From Phytomonas francai (lineage: Eukaryota; Euglenozoa; Kinetoplastea; Trypanosomatida; Trypanosomatidae): a stretch of DNA of 61,396 nucleotides. The notes below the pieces were generated by a model. That model did no database searches and was not told where the DNA came from. It worked only from the letters and a program-made list of their open reading frames with translations. Position 1 is the first letter of the stretch. Each line of letters opens with the position of its first letter. Location: assembly GCA_001766655.1 (NCBI GenBank), contig MJCC01000008.1:698337-759732 (forward strand). The letters are read 5' to 3'. The translations under genes and the position numbers were made by a program. Positions 10,043-20,364 of this stretch are shown here, in pieces.

Positions 10043-11350
10043 ATGGGCGCTGTCAAATCCGAGAATATCGCCCTCGCGGAAACCCCGTGCCAGCTGACGA
10101 CCGACGGGGGCCGGACGATCCTGGACGGCCTCTCCGGCGCCGGCAGGACGACGTTTCTGCCGTCGATCGCGACGCCGTACGACGCGCGCGTCTGCGAGGC
10201 CCTCGAGGCGCCGCGGCTGACGGACTGCCAGGGCACCGTCGTCGGGGAGCCCGGGGCTACTTCGAGTCCATCGGCTTTGCCTGCCCCGAGCGCTACACCG
10301 CCGGGGGATTACTTCATGATGCTCCTGCAGGACGAGGAGGCCTCGCGCGTGCTCGTGGAGCGGTGGGAGCGGCACCGGAAGGGCGGCAAGCGCACCCCGC
10401 ACACCATCCCGATCCGGCTCGCTCGGAAGCCCAGCCAGTCCGACACGGCGAAGTTCCTGAACGCGTATATTTAAAAATTCGGAAGCCCGGTGACCGTCCA
10501 ACTCAGCGAGGTGTTTGTTCGCCCGAGCAAAGCGATCATTCGGGATAGGCTGTTCGTTTTCTCACTTGCCGCACAGGAATTACTATTCTCCATCTTTGTT
10601 GGTTTGATCGATTTACGTCTCGGCATGGATATCAAAAGTGTTCAGGATCGTGAGGGCCTTTTATTCCTAACTATTGTCAACCGTGCGCTTTCGTCCATTT
10701 TTGTTGTCATGAACATCTTCCATACCGTTCGTCCAGTTTTCATACGCGAACAGAACGCCGCAGCCTACTCGCCCTTTGTTTACTTCACTGGAATCACGGC
10801 TGCCCATTTTCTACTAATGTTTCTCTTCTGCTTCTTGGAATGCGTTATCGTATACTTTCCAGTGGGTCTCTACACCTCAGTTGGGGCCTTCTTTTACTAT
10901 TTTTGTGTTTTAGCGGCACATCAGCAGGTTGGGGTGTCGCTTGGATTTTTGCGTTCTTCCTATTTTAACTCATTGATAGTCGCTCCCGGTATGGTGCCGT
11001 TGATTCTTGTGCCAGTGTTCGCAGTGGGTGGTTACTTCACCAGTAGGGATACTATACGGCCGTATTGGTATCCGCTCGAAAAGGTTTCCTTCATTCGTCA
11101 CAGTTTCATCCTAATGATGCGCAGTGCGTTCAAACATATTCATCACATCGACTGCAATTCGCGAAAGTATGGCGAGCTGTTTTGCCTCAATCAACCACAT
11201 AACGGTAAGGAGGTGCTAATACTTAATGGCTTTGACCCAGATCCACAGTCGACTGATCTGTACATGTGGTTATCGATGTTTATTGTGTGGGCATTACTTC
11301 AAATCGCTTGTGTTGCTGTCTTAACTATGGTCTCTCGCCAAAAGGCTTGA
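10043..11350 (+). pseudogene. ABCG-family half-transporter, broken (nucleotide-binding part eroded, membrane part open)
   Basis: The 3' half (10490-11350) is a clean ABC2-type membrane domain of the ABCG subfamily. It has about six hydrophobic segments, the conserved SVQDREGLLFL block after the first, and the IREQNAAAYSPFVYF loop. The 5' half keeps only scraps of the nucleotide-binding domain. These are a Walker-A-like SGAGRTTFL near 10140 (Arg replaces the catalytic Lys) and the ABCG landmark GYFESIGFACPERY near 10255-10296, which is in a different frame. DYFMMLLQ follows back in the first frame. The LSGGE signature, Walker B and about 200 residues are missing. A TAA at 10472 then stops the frame 18 nt before the membrane domain. 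The 5' scraps are extremely GC-rich, the 3' half is not. Real decay is likeliest, but loss of GC-rich sequence in assembly could produce the same picture. Confidence 0.75.
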
Positions 11351-13390
11351 TGCGAAAGATATATATATATATATAGGGAGGGAGACACCGCATACGTATT
11401 CATGCGGTTGCGATTTTCGTACCGTATCCCTTTTGAAAGCCTTATTAAAGCATCAACTACAGGCAATGACCACAGCTTTGACAGTGCAGCTTTTAGGAAA
11501 ATAAATTATTTGATGCCTAGAGATTCTATGTTATATATAATATATATTACTACCTCAGTACTGTGTTTATACAAAGGCTTTAGTTAAATTCTTTTCCTAT
11601 TTATAAAATTGCTTCTGTAAATATTAAAAAATGAAACTGTAAACAGGCACATTGGAAGGAATTCCTTTCATTATTATTATTATTATCCACAAAATTTGTC
11701 AACATTTATCCTGTAAAACATTCATATACGTTTAAGAAAAATGCATGTCATGGCAGTAAGTTGCTTACGCCAATTAAATTTAGATGGAATCGTGAGAAAA
11801 TGCATTTTTAATTTTGAGATGTATGAAAGATTTATTGGGGTGTAAAAAACGGGAAGCCCCGTTCTGTTGATATGAATATGCAACCTTGCATCACAACTAT
11901 CTCCTTACCCTTCCTTTTTTTTTTTGGTAAGCATTTGGATATTCCACCACTACCTCCTGCTAAACTGCTTGCGCTTTTCTAAGGTGTCCGCGCACACGCT
12001 GAAGCTGTGTGTGTGCGTGTGTATAGGAAAAGGTGAGGGAGTACGGGTGAGCAATTTCACAGGCCGCGTACCACGGGTTTTTCGAGAGCAAAGTCTTTTT
12101 GTGTTGTCGTGGGTATTAAGATTTTTTTATAAAAACGTGCATAGCAATGGCCGATGATCCAGAAAATAAAGTGAAGATGGAGTGTTACACTGTATTATCA
12201 CTATTGGACTCTAACACGGATTTCTCATTGCTATGCGAGCGTTTTTTGCTCCAGCTATTTATATGAACAGAGTGAGAACGATTGTGATCGCGTTGGTGGT
12301 AGAAATGTCCGTGTACAAGAGTTTGCGTCTTACCTAAATGGCGTACAGCCTACCTCACCACCGCGCCGTCGCTATGTCGAGAGTCTTCCGATGCCTTCAA
12401 GGGGCAGTTTGGAAGGTCAGCCCTCCCCATACGGGTAGGAACCTCCCCGTGGAAGGGGACTGCGGCGCATCCCCTCTGATCGTGCGCACTGCTGAAGTTG
12501 CGTCATTTTTCACCCCCGACTCCTCGGTGAAGTGAAGAATCCTGACTTTACCGAAAAGGGAAACGAAAAGGGCCGTGCTAGCCTTGGGCGCAATAGCGGA
12601 ATCAGAAAACCCAAGGAGCTGAATGAGATGTAACATTATTCGTGTTGTCTGGAATAAGCTCAGTGAAAAAAATTATCTAGACACAAACAAATATGAATTT
12701 TTGCTGCTTCTGTACTTGCCGCAGCTTATATTTACTATTTTTTTTATGATTTTCCACTAACTTTTGTTGCATAATTTTCCTTACTAAGTGTGTATGTTGA
12801 AACTACAAAGCTTCCCTCCTCGATCCCCGTTCGTATTTAATTCTTTCATCTCTTTTCAACGGCATTTATTCCGATAAACTATAATGATACTAATGCTGAT
12901 GTTGCACATATAATAAATTATTACCTTTTTCTGTGAAACTAATGATGTATAAGGTACTAATATCCATATACCAAATCTTAGTACACTATTGTATTCATTT
13001 CTACGGCATCAAGGATAGTCTTACGGATTTGATTTCTCACCAACGAGTAGATATTGAAGCCTAAGCGCTCTGTTGAGTCCTATTTTTCCCCTTAATACGT
13101 CAGAAAGATTAGCAACACTACTATACACCTAAAACAAAAGCACCCTGTATGAGTGTTTATGTTGAGAAAACAATATAGGTATTCCTGTTTATACCGAAAT
13201 ACACTGTTGCCTTCGCATATTCCCTCATATATGTCGCCTTTTGTGATCTCCGGTACACATCTGCGTGTCTTCCCCAACCTTTCCAAACAACAAAAAAAGT
13301 TTTCCCAAAGCTAAATTTTCCCCCTCCAAGAGTTTATCACTAAATCAAGTAACACTAACACAAAGCGGATCCGAACGACCTTGTTTGACG
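11351..13390. other. 2-kb spacer with (TA)n, an isolated GC-rich patch and a small inverted repeat
   Basis: A short (TA)n run follows the ABCG stop at about 11360-11376. An 11-bp perfect inverted repeat (gcatagcaatg at 12139, cattgctatgc at 12226) encloses 76 bases. A patch at about 12335-12620 is far richer in G and C than its surroundings and carries short ORFs on both strands that resemble nothing I know; it may be a worn mobile-element fragment. A pyrimidine stretch ending ttttccccctccaag near 13330 is a good acceptor candidate for the NAP gene. Confidence 0.4.
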
Positions 13391-14659
13391 ATGTCAAAAA
13401 AAACGCCAGCATTCCACGTTGATCCCGTCGCCGCGCCGAAAGGAAATAAGCTGAAGTCAGCTGTCGACGAGGAAGACGACGAGGGGGTGGAAAATGTATC
13501 TGACCTCAGCAACCTAATGAACAGCATGACGCTCGAGGCAAGGCGGAATGTCTACGCCCTGCGCGGGCTCTGGGAGGACTACAAGGCCCTGAGAAAGGAG
13601 CTCCGCGAGAAGCTTGCGCAGCTGAAGGTCGCAAACGTTCAGGCCCGCCGGGAAATTTTTTCGAAACGCCAAGCTATCGTAACGGGTGCACGCGATATCA
13701 CCCCAGAGGAGCTGGAAGATGCTAAGAAGAAGGAGGATAACAAGGAGAATGATGAGGAGGAGGAAGAGAAGGAGGAGGCTGCCGAGTTATCCTCCTCGAA
13801 CGCCCAAGCCGGCAAGAGCGTTAAAGTCATTACGCCCAACGATCAGGCCGCAAGGAATTTGCTGGAGGCTGCCGCCGCCGATCCCCACGGCGGGATTCCA
13901 AACTTTTGGCTAACGGCGTTGTCAAATTTGGATATCCTGGAGAATATGATCACTGAGCGCGATCGTCCTGCGCTTTCTTTCATCACGGACATCTCGACGG
14001 ACTACGTTGACGAAGATCCACACAAAGGGGTGCGGATCGTGTTTAGCTTCGCACCGAATAAATACTTTAAGAATCCTACGCTTATCAAGACGTACCGAAT
14101 GTCTTTCAACGAGGAAGAAGGTGAGCTAGAGGTGGAGAAGATCGAGGGCTGCGATATTGAGTGGACCTCTAAAGAGAACAACCTCACCGTCACCATTAAG
14201 GAAAAGAAGCAGCGGAATAAGAAGACAAATGAAATCCGTATCGTAAAGCGGGAGGAGCCTTGTATGTCGTTTTTTAATTTCTTTTCGCCCCCCAAAGAAG
14301 ATGGTGAAAACGATGACGAAGACGAAGACGGTGTAGATCCTGAAGAAGAGTGGGAGATGGATATGGAAGCTGGGCAGGAGCTGATGGAGCAGATCGTACC
14401 GAAGGCGGTGTTTTTCTACACCGGGAAATCCATCGAGGAGATGGCAGCGATGCTCCATGGCCATTACGGAAGCCTGGATGATGAGGAAGACGAGGAAGAT
14501 GAAGAGGATGAAGAAGAGGAAGAAGAAAATGGTCATCCAAATCAGGGCGGTAGATTCGCGGCACCTCAAAACTTTTCCCACGGCCGCGGCAGTGGAGGTG
14601 CTGGCAGCCGCGGAAGGGGCGGGTCTACCTCAAAGCCGGAGGAGTGCAAACAACAGTAA
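13391..14659 (+). CDS. Nucleosome assembly protein (NAP family histone chaperone)
   Basis: The 422-residue protein has the NAP order: an acidic N-terminus, a long helix with LRGLWEDYKALRKELREKL, then the NAP core beginning FWLTALSN and including TDYVDEDPHKGVRIVFSF, KTYRMSFNEEEGE and IEWTSKENN. Next comes the EEPCMSFFNFFSPP segment and a strongly acidic tail of Asp/Glu runs. It ends with an RGG-like Gly/Arg stretch (HGRGSGGAGSRGRGG). An acidic insertion rich in Glu and Lys (about residues 115-140) sits inside the N-terminal part. The family binds H2A-H2B dimers and shuttles and deposits them on DNA. The ATG at 13391 is the first in the frame; an upstream extension would need a GTG start. The C-terminal RGG-type patch is not universal in the family and hints at RNA binding or arginine methylation. 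Confidence 0.93.
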   Translation: MSKKTPAFHVDPVAAPKGNKLKSAVDEEDDEGVENVSDLSNLMNSMTLEARRNVYALRGLWEDYKALRKELREKLAQLKVANVQARREIFSKRQAIVTGARDITPEELEDAKKKEDNKENDEEEEEKEEAAELSSSNAQAGKSVKVITPNDQAARNLLEAAAADPHGGIPNFWLTALSNLDILENMITERDRPALSFITDISTDYVDEDPHKGVRIVFSFAPNKYFKNPTLIKTYRMSFNEEEGELEVEKIEGCDIEWTSKENNLTVTIKEKKQRNKKTNEIRIVKREEPCMSFFNFFSPPKEDGENDDEDEDGVDPEEEWEMDMEAGQELMEQIVPKAVFFYTGKSIEEMAAMLHGHYGSLDDEEDEEDEEDEEEEEENGHPNQGGRFAAPQNFSHGRGSGGAGSRGRGGSTSKPEECKQQ

Positions 14660-15502
14660 TCATGATATGCAACTCCCATACACAAAGTGACTCTTAAAGA
14701 ACTTCAACAATTGGATAAGTAGTAATGATATTATATATATATATATATATATATTGATTATTGCAGGTGGGCTATTCATGCTTAAAATAATAATCTATAA
14801 CTAAACAGAATAGGTCTGCATAGGTGAGAAAAAGGTGAGGAGGGAATTGTCTTAGTTGAATTGAGCACGCTCTTTTTATTTCCCTTAAACGCTATAAAAA
14901 TGACCCCAGTCACCTTATGAATGGATGGAGAAAGATAAACTGAATAAGCGGTAAAATTTATGAATAGAAAAGAATCACGGCTGATTAGCCAAAATGGAGA
15001 TAATAGATATTAAGGTAAGTGCATATATATGGAGCTACGGATACAAATGTGATGTTTGTCTTTTGCCTCTTGAATTGTCGTTTGAGATGAAATATAACAT
15101 GCGGCGGAAACTCCAAAGAGCCATCACGCTTTTGCAGTTAAATTAAGATTCTATACATCAACATACTTAAAGTAATTAATATCTTCTTCAAGGCTCGCAA
15201 TTCAATAATGTGATTTTCTTCTTTTTTTTTTTTTAGCTTAGTAATGTTACTTGACTATTATTCGTTTTTATTCCTTCTTACATCTTTTTTTTTTTGAGTT
15301 AGTCTACTATCTAAAGTTTAAAAAAGAGATCTGTGTCGGAGTACATCGCCTCATCTTCCGGTATTCGCCTTTCCTCTTGCATAGTTCATCTTGTAGAGAA
15401 AAATCGGATGCCTATTCGCCCATACCAAATACACCCCCTGCGTTTCTTCATATAGATATTAAAATTCGTCTTTCAGGGATCGCTTGGAGCGAAACATTAT
15501 TA
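14660..15502. other. Spacer with (TA)n and poly-T tract
   Basis: A (TA)n run lies at 14732-14754, 73 bases after the NAP stop. A long poly-T tract ending in AG (tttttttttttttagcttag) at about 15221-15240 is a strong candidate acceptor for the next gene. I see no other gene. Confidence 0.45.
14732..14754. repeat. (TA)n microsatellite
   Basis: A pure run of alternating T and A, 73 bases after a stop codon. Confidence 0.9.
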
Positions 15503-16231
15503 ATGGAAGATAAAGACATCGAAAACGGGCCTACTTTTGATAATTCTTTGTTTACTGTAATCGTTATACTGTTAGCAATAGTGATGGGAATAATGATGGC
15601 CCTTGTCATTTACTCCGTCATCAAGATTCGAAAAAAAACCCGTATCAACCAAGAGTCAGTAAACAGGGCTTTTGAAGGTAATAGTGCCCGCGGCATCCCG
15701 TTGGAGATGGAATGTCCCACGCAAACGAATCCACGCGCCGCTTCGGGTTCCCAAGAGGTCGCCCAATCCATACCCCCGAGGAATCCCTCGTTGGAAAACC
15801 ACGAACACCTTCCCCATCAGCCCAGGCAGGAGAATTTCATCCAGAACGAGGCAAATGTCTTCCCTTCACGCATCCCCAACGAGCATTTCCCCACCAGAGG
15901 GCGTAGATCCTCGAGAACGCAACACCACCCCTACCCTGAGGCCCTGGATCATGACCCCGTGATGGAGTACTACATCCACGAGAGCCCAGATCCGCATCTG
16001 AGTAATATGTGGCAAGAATATCAAAATAGCATTTTCCACGTGAACCTATGGAATGATGAGAGCAAGGTGAGTCAGGGGGCCTCAGATAAAATATACGGTC
16101 ACTCCCGATACTTGAGTAACAGTGTTATATCCAATATCCCTACTAATGAAATCGTTTTCTATCATGAAGAAAGCATGGAATGCGATCGCAACGAGTATGA
16201 TAGAAATGATAAATTGAGTTTTGCTGTATGA
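15503..16231 (+). CDS. Single-pass membrane protein with long hydrophilic tail, unknown function
   Basis: The 242-residue protein has a short acidic N-terminus (MEDKDIENGP), one strong membrane helix at about residues 16-38 (LFTVIVILLAIVMGIMMALV), and a basic stop-transfer patch (KIRKKTR). About 200 hydrophilic residues rich in Pro, His, Asn, Glu and Arg follow. By the positive-inside rule the tail is cytoplasmic (type III/Ib topology). There is no signal peptide and no known domain. The frame remains open upstream to 15251, but only with a TTG start, so I chose the ATG at 15503, just before the helix. Tail pieces such as NPSLENHEHLPHQPRQ look disordered and could be a docking surface. I do not recognise the gene. 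Confidence 0.6.
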   Translation: MEDKDIENGPTFDNSLFTVIVILLAIVMGIMMALVIYSVIKIRKKTRINQESVNRAFEGNSARGIPLEMECPTQTNPRAASGSQEVAQSIPPRNPSLENHEHLPHQPRQENFIQNEANVFPSRIPNEHFPTRGRRSSRTQHHPYPEALDHDPVMEYYIHESPDPHLSNMWQEYQNSIFHVNLWNDESKVSQGASDKIYGHSRYLSNSVISNIPTNEIVFYHEESMECDRNEYDRNDKLSFAV

Positions 16232-17664
16232 TTCCTTTTGAATTTTATATTATCATGTTATCTTCAATTTCTCCATTGCTGGCAACGAGACTATATACTC
16301 CGTGCACAGAAAAAATCATATCACACTAACGTAATTTACTCGTTATTGGATGCTCTTGATTCTTTTGTTGTATCAAAGTTTTTGGTTTGATTGATTTGAA
16401 GCATCAAACAAATTATACATTTCTGCCCTCTGGGAGAGAATAAATACTTCGAGGAATTTCATGATCAATAGTATGATGGAATAATGTTATTTTCGTTGCA
16501 TAGAAAAAAAAGAAGATCCTTGTGCGCATTTTTTTAGTCTTTTCTAATTTTTACTTCATTGTCATTATTAATAATTATGTTTTAAACAATGTCATAGGTG
16601 TTTTTTTTCTCATATAATGATCTTGATTTTTGTGTTCTGAAGAAAAAGATCTTTTTATACGCGCCAAATGCTTAAGTTTACCATGAGTCATTGCGCATAT
16701 ATGCTGAGAAACTATATATATATATATATATAGATAGATAGAATCGAGAATGACTCCACAAAACACAATATTTTTTTGAGTGTCAAAAACAGCATGATAA
16801 AACTTATATAAAAGGGAACCTAATATAAAATGCTTTCATTTGCTTTCAATAATTATTATGCTTAATAGCCTTGTGCCGGGACTAAAATTTATCAGCTTGT
16901 GTGCTTCAAACCTATTTAGATCGCAAGCTTGTGTATGAATAACGTCAATCATACACACAACCATGTTATAAATTTTGCTATAAACAATTTTTTAAACTTA
17001 TAATGGAAGTGTATATACATACATAGGTGTATAAGATAGCTTCCCCATCGAGGGTAAAGCAAATTCCTTCCTTTTATTTCTTAGCTTACTTATAGAAACA
17101 ACAGACAAAAAAGCCTAAAAGTCAAACTCTGTTATAAAATTTGAGTGGCTTATATTGCTAGCATACCTTATTATGCATACCTGTATATACACCAAGTGGT
17201 TGAATTCATGCATGATAAATGCAAAGATATTCGCATTTCTTCATTTGGTTTTGAATGTCGAATTCTTGTTAATCATATCTTTACTCTTCTTATTCAGTAT
17301 TGTTGCACCGATTGTTTGCGCTAACAGTTGGAAAACGCATGAGCGTACGATATTTGAAACACTTTTACACGCGAACTGCCTAAAGGATAAAATAAAAAAT
17401 GGGTCCTCCTTTCTGCAAAAATCCACCCCAACATCTTTCCGAATTCATCAAAAAATGAATGAATCCCCGCAACTTTTTCGTCCTCCTCCTCCTCCCCTCC
17501 CCTCCCCTCCCCTCTGCATACGAAAAAAATGTCCCAACGCAGGAAGCTTCTGATGCCGTGAGTCGGGATAGACTAGGGATTCCGAACCAGCGAACAACCC
17601 CCACCACAGACCCCACCCCACCCCACCCCACACGACCGTCCGGAGGGCACCTCAGGGGGGTCGG
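16232..17664. other. AT-rich spacer ending in a strong pyrimidine tract
   Basis: The spacer contains a (TA)n run at about 16712-16732 and many A/T runs. A 132-codon AT-rich frame at 17155-17553 has one hydrophobic stretch but overlaps the splice signal of the next gene and is probably not coding. Confidence 0.45.
17474..17542 (+). promoter_or_regulatory. Predicted trans-splice acceptor region (polypyrimidine tract plus AG)
   Basis: A textbook tract of about 42 nearly pure C/T bases (17474-17515, made of tcc and cctcc repeats) is followed by the first AG in a CAG context at 17541-17542, 123 bases before the ATG at 17665. Confidence 0.6.
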
Positions 17665-18537
17665 ATGGCGAGGGTGCCGAGGGTGGCCCGGGCCGTCGCG
17701 GCGGCCTGCGCGCAGGGGCCCGACGGCTCGTTTTGGCGGCGTCTTTTTCGGACTCGCGGGGCGGCCCTTCGCGGCGGGGCGCGGTCCTACGCGGGCGGGG
17801 AGGGCGGCGTCCGTCCGCCGCCGGCGGCGAACGCCCTCGCGAGCGCGCCCGGGGCCGTCGAAGCCGACGACGACCCCGCGCTCGAGGTCTTCGACCGGCT
17901 CGAGGGGCTCTCCGAGGAGACGCGGCACCGTCTGGCCTGCACGGAGGCCTTTGTCCGCATCCTCCTGACGACGCCGCTCGAGCAGGAGTGGCGGGATATG
18001 ATGGCCGCCGCGCTCCGGGCGGCGACGTGGCGCGCGCGCCACTTCGAGGCCGTCCTCGGCGGCGTACGGCTTCTCAAGTACGACCTCGGGACGAGCACCC
18101 CGACGCGGCGCCTTCGACGCGCCCGCGCGATCCTGGTCTTCTGGGTCGAGGAGGCCGCCGCGGGCTCGCCGGAGCGGCCGGCGAACCGCCTCGTCTGCGC
18201 GCTTCTCACGCAGCTGCTCCGCTCGGCGAGGCGGCCGTCGACGGCCGCGGGCGCCTCGGGAATCGCCCCTGGCGAGGTGTGGCGCTTTCTCGCCTGGATG
18301 GAGCTCCACGGCTTTCGCCCGGACTCCTTCGAGCTTCTCGACGAGCTCGCGCGCTGCATCGACGGGGACGACGGGGGAGAGAAGGGGGCCGCCGCGGAGT
18401 CGATCCGACGGAATCGTCTCGAGTACCTCCGCGACGAGCGGGCGCGGCTGCGGGAGACGGGAGAGGGCGGAAAGGCCCCCGGCCGAAGCGACCCACCGCG
18501 GCGGCACGTTGAGGTCCCGCGGGCGGAGCCACAGTAG
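17665..18537 (+). CDS. GC-rich probable mitochondrial protein with a PPR-like segment
   Basis: The 290-residue protein has an N-terminus rich in Arg and Ala without acidic residues (MARVPRVARAVAAACAQG, then RRLFRTRG), which looks like a mitochondrial presequence. The body is predicted to be all-helical. Near residues 205-235 the stretch WRFLAWMELHGFRPDSFELL resembles a pentatricopeptide repeat helix pair, so a kinetoplastid mitochondrial RNA-binding or ribosome-associated PPR protein is a reasonable guess. The whole ORF has nearly exclusive G or C at third codon positions, unlike its neighbours. This also opens long false frames on the other strand (for example - strand 18624-17380). I prefer the + strand frame because it matches the array direction, follows a strong splice signal and has a presequence. 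Confidence 0.6.
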   Translation: MARVPRVARAVAAACAQGPDGSFWRRLFRTRGAALRGGARSYAGGEGGVRPPPAANALASAPGAVEADDDPALEVFDRLEGLSEETRHRLACTEAFVRILLTTPLEQEWRDMMAAALRAATWRARHFEAVLGGVRLLKYDLGTSTPTRRLRRARAILVFWVEEAAAGSPERPANRLVCALLTQLLRSARRPSTAAGASGIAPGEVWRFLAWMELHGFRPDSFELLDELARCIDGDDGGEKGAAAESIRRNRLEYLRDERARLRETGEGGKAPGRSDPPRRHVEVPRAEPQ

Positions 18538-19588
18538 GCGCCGGCTCGCTTTGGCCCACCGCTTGTCTCCTGATGATGCGTCTTGGGCATCCTGCGTTGC
18601 GAAAATTTGCCCAATTCCATACAACGGTAACCAAGCGAGGATGGATGTCTCTGGACTTGTGCGGCTCCATGGGAGTATACGCTATAATACAGTAAGGAAG
18701 GTAGGAATAGGTGAGTCCACGGGAACAGAATGGGAGAGGTCGTAAGACAGTGCTGCGATAACGTTATTCCAGATTGCATGGGTAGGTGTTAAAATTTTAA
18801 GTCTACCTCCCCTCTGTAGCTCAATCAAATTTGTTGGTAATCGTGAGGTACCAGAGAGGTGTCCTCATATATATATATGCGTGTGTGTGTGTATTCTGAT
18901 TAGAATTTATGTAAGGCGGAAATTTAGAAAATCCTCCTCCGACCCCAGTCTATATTGGACAATTTGCAAGAGGCTACCAAATGCAGTTGTGTCCCCTCCT
19001 AAACCGCAAAAACACCTGTGCAAATCTACCGAATGACTCCAAAATGTTAACCGTTAGTTTACTGTACAATGGATAGTAGATGGTTGCTTGGCGTAGAGGG
19101 TGTTTTACTCTCTAGAGGGTGGTAGTAAGAGATAGCATGACTCCTAGAAAAAAAAAATACTGTTCCTAATATCAATGCATTGGTGTCCATCATCCATCAG
19201 CTGGGGAAGGAGGGAACGGAGCTATTTGTGTGAGAAGAGTCACTAAAAGATAAATTGGAAACCGTTATAAGCATAAAATATTATGATATTTTTTATTAAT
19301 TTAAAAAAAAAAACATTTATCTTTAGTAAATTTGTCTTCTTGTGAGATATTCTTATATTCACTCGACTACTCTCTTGTCCCACTAGTCTTGTTGCACAAG
19401 ATAAATAGACTTATAGCGAGAGTGATAAGACTTCGAAAGGTCTAGTCTCTCTTAACAGGGTAGTAATAGTAGTAGTAAACGCAATAGAAGTAGTAGTATC
19501 AAAAACGCACACAATTTTTTGGAAATTCCGGGCCAAACTACCGAAGAGCACACCTAAAACCTTAAAAAAAAATCAGTGATTCGTACAA
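18538..19588. other. Spacer between PPR-like and NDUFB7-like genes
   Basis: This contains short (TA)n and (TG)n runs near 18866-18894 and (GTA)n-like trinucleotides near 19460-19500. No gene or RNA is recognisable. An AG at about 19575, after an A-rich stretch, is a weak acceptor candidate. Confidence 0.4.
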
Positions 19589-20266
19589 ATGACGGAGTAC
19601 CTGAAAGATCTTGCGTCTAGCAAACCTGGCGACGCAAAGCCACCAATAAATCTTGGCCCGTACGACAACCCGCTCCTTTGGAATAAGTTGGATCCCTTCG
19701 GAGCGGATCGTGGCCACCAGCGCCGGCCGATGACAGTCTCACGCGACTTTATGGAGCTTAATCAGGTACCAATCGTCTTTCGTGACCAGTGCGTCCACCG
19801 ATGGGTTCCTTTTCACCGCTGCCTGAAGAATCTGAAGCCAGTCACCTGGGGAACTGTCAACTGCCACGAGTTTGAAGAGGCCTGGTTAATCTGTCGCTCC
19901 TATGAGACGTATCGCATGCAGCTGCTCAAGACAAAGTTTATGCAGCTCACCAAGGATTACACCGCGGAGGATAAGAAATTTTTCCCCAGCATGCGCTATA
20001 TCAGTCTACCGTACTATATCTCGTCGTTCTACTGGAGCCTCGCGGCGTCGCAGCGGCTGAGTGGGTGGGATGAGAGGGACCCGGCGAATCCTGTGATGCA
20101 AAAAGAACCGAACCGTTCTCTGATGCGTTCAGAGTTTTCTCCAACTAATTGGGAACAAGGAACCCTAACAAGCGCTTACGGGCACAAGCTCATCTCAGAT
20201 AAGGTAGTTCACGATATGGTGCCTGGATTCCCCCTGCCGGAGGATAAAAGGCCTGTGGAGGAGTGA
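19589..20266 (+). CDS. Mitochondrial complex I subunit, NDUFB7 (B18)-like, twin CX9C
   Basis: The 225-residue protein contains a twin CX9C motif: Cys68 and Cys78, then Cys92 and Cys102, nine residues within each pair. The local sequence follows the NDUFB7 pattern of Arg-Asp before the first Cys (FRDQCVHRWVPFHRC) and Cys-x2-Glu-x4-Trp before the last (CHEFEEAWLIC), then a basic helix. In other eukaryotes NDUFB7 sits on the intermembrane-space face of the complex I membrane arm and is imported by the MIA40 relay. Animal NDUFB7 is shorter (roughly 135 residues); here there is an added C-terminal region of about 110 residues rich in Trp, Tyr and Ser. The start ATG at 19589 is the only sensible one. 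Another twin-CX9C protein is the main alternative. Confidence 0.72.
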   Translation: MTEYLKDLASSKPGDAKPPINLGPYDNPLLWNKLDPFGADRGHQRRPMTVSRDFMELNQVPIVFRDQCVHRWVPFHRCLKNLKPVTWGTVNCHEFEEAWLICRSYETYRMQLLKTKFMQLTKDYTAEDKKFFPSMRYISLPYYISSFYWSLAASQRLSGWDERDPANPVMQKEPNRSLMRSEFSPTNWEQGTLTSAYGHKLISDKVVHDMVPGFPLPEDKRPVEE

Positions 20267-20329
20267 ATTTGAAGTGAAAAGAATAAAATCACAGGCAATA
20301 TACACAGCTCACGTGTAGTTTTTTACGAT

Positions 20330-20364
<35 letters not shown>

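Noticed and set aside
12139..12236. 11-bp perfect inverted repeat with a 76-base loop
   Set aside because: There is no supporting structure, neighbouring gene or repeat. A match of this size is not surprising in 61 kb.
17155..17553. 132-codon AT-rich ORF with a signal-like hydrophobic stretch
   Set aside because: It overlaps the polypyrimidine tract that serves the next gene, has AT-driven codons and no conserved feature.
17380..18624. 414-codon ORF on the - strand
   Set aside because: It is the complement of the GC-saturated PPR-like gene and runs against the array direction. GC3 bias opens long antisense frames.
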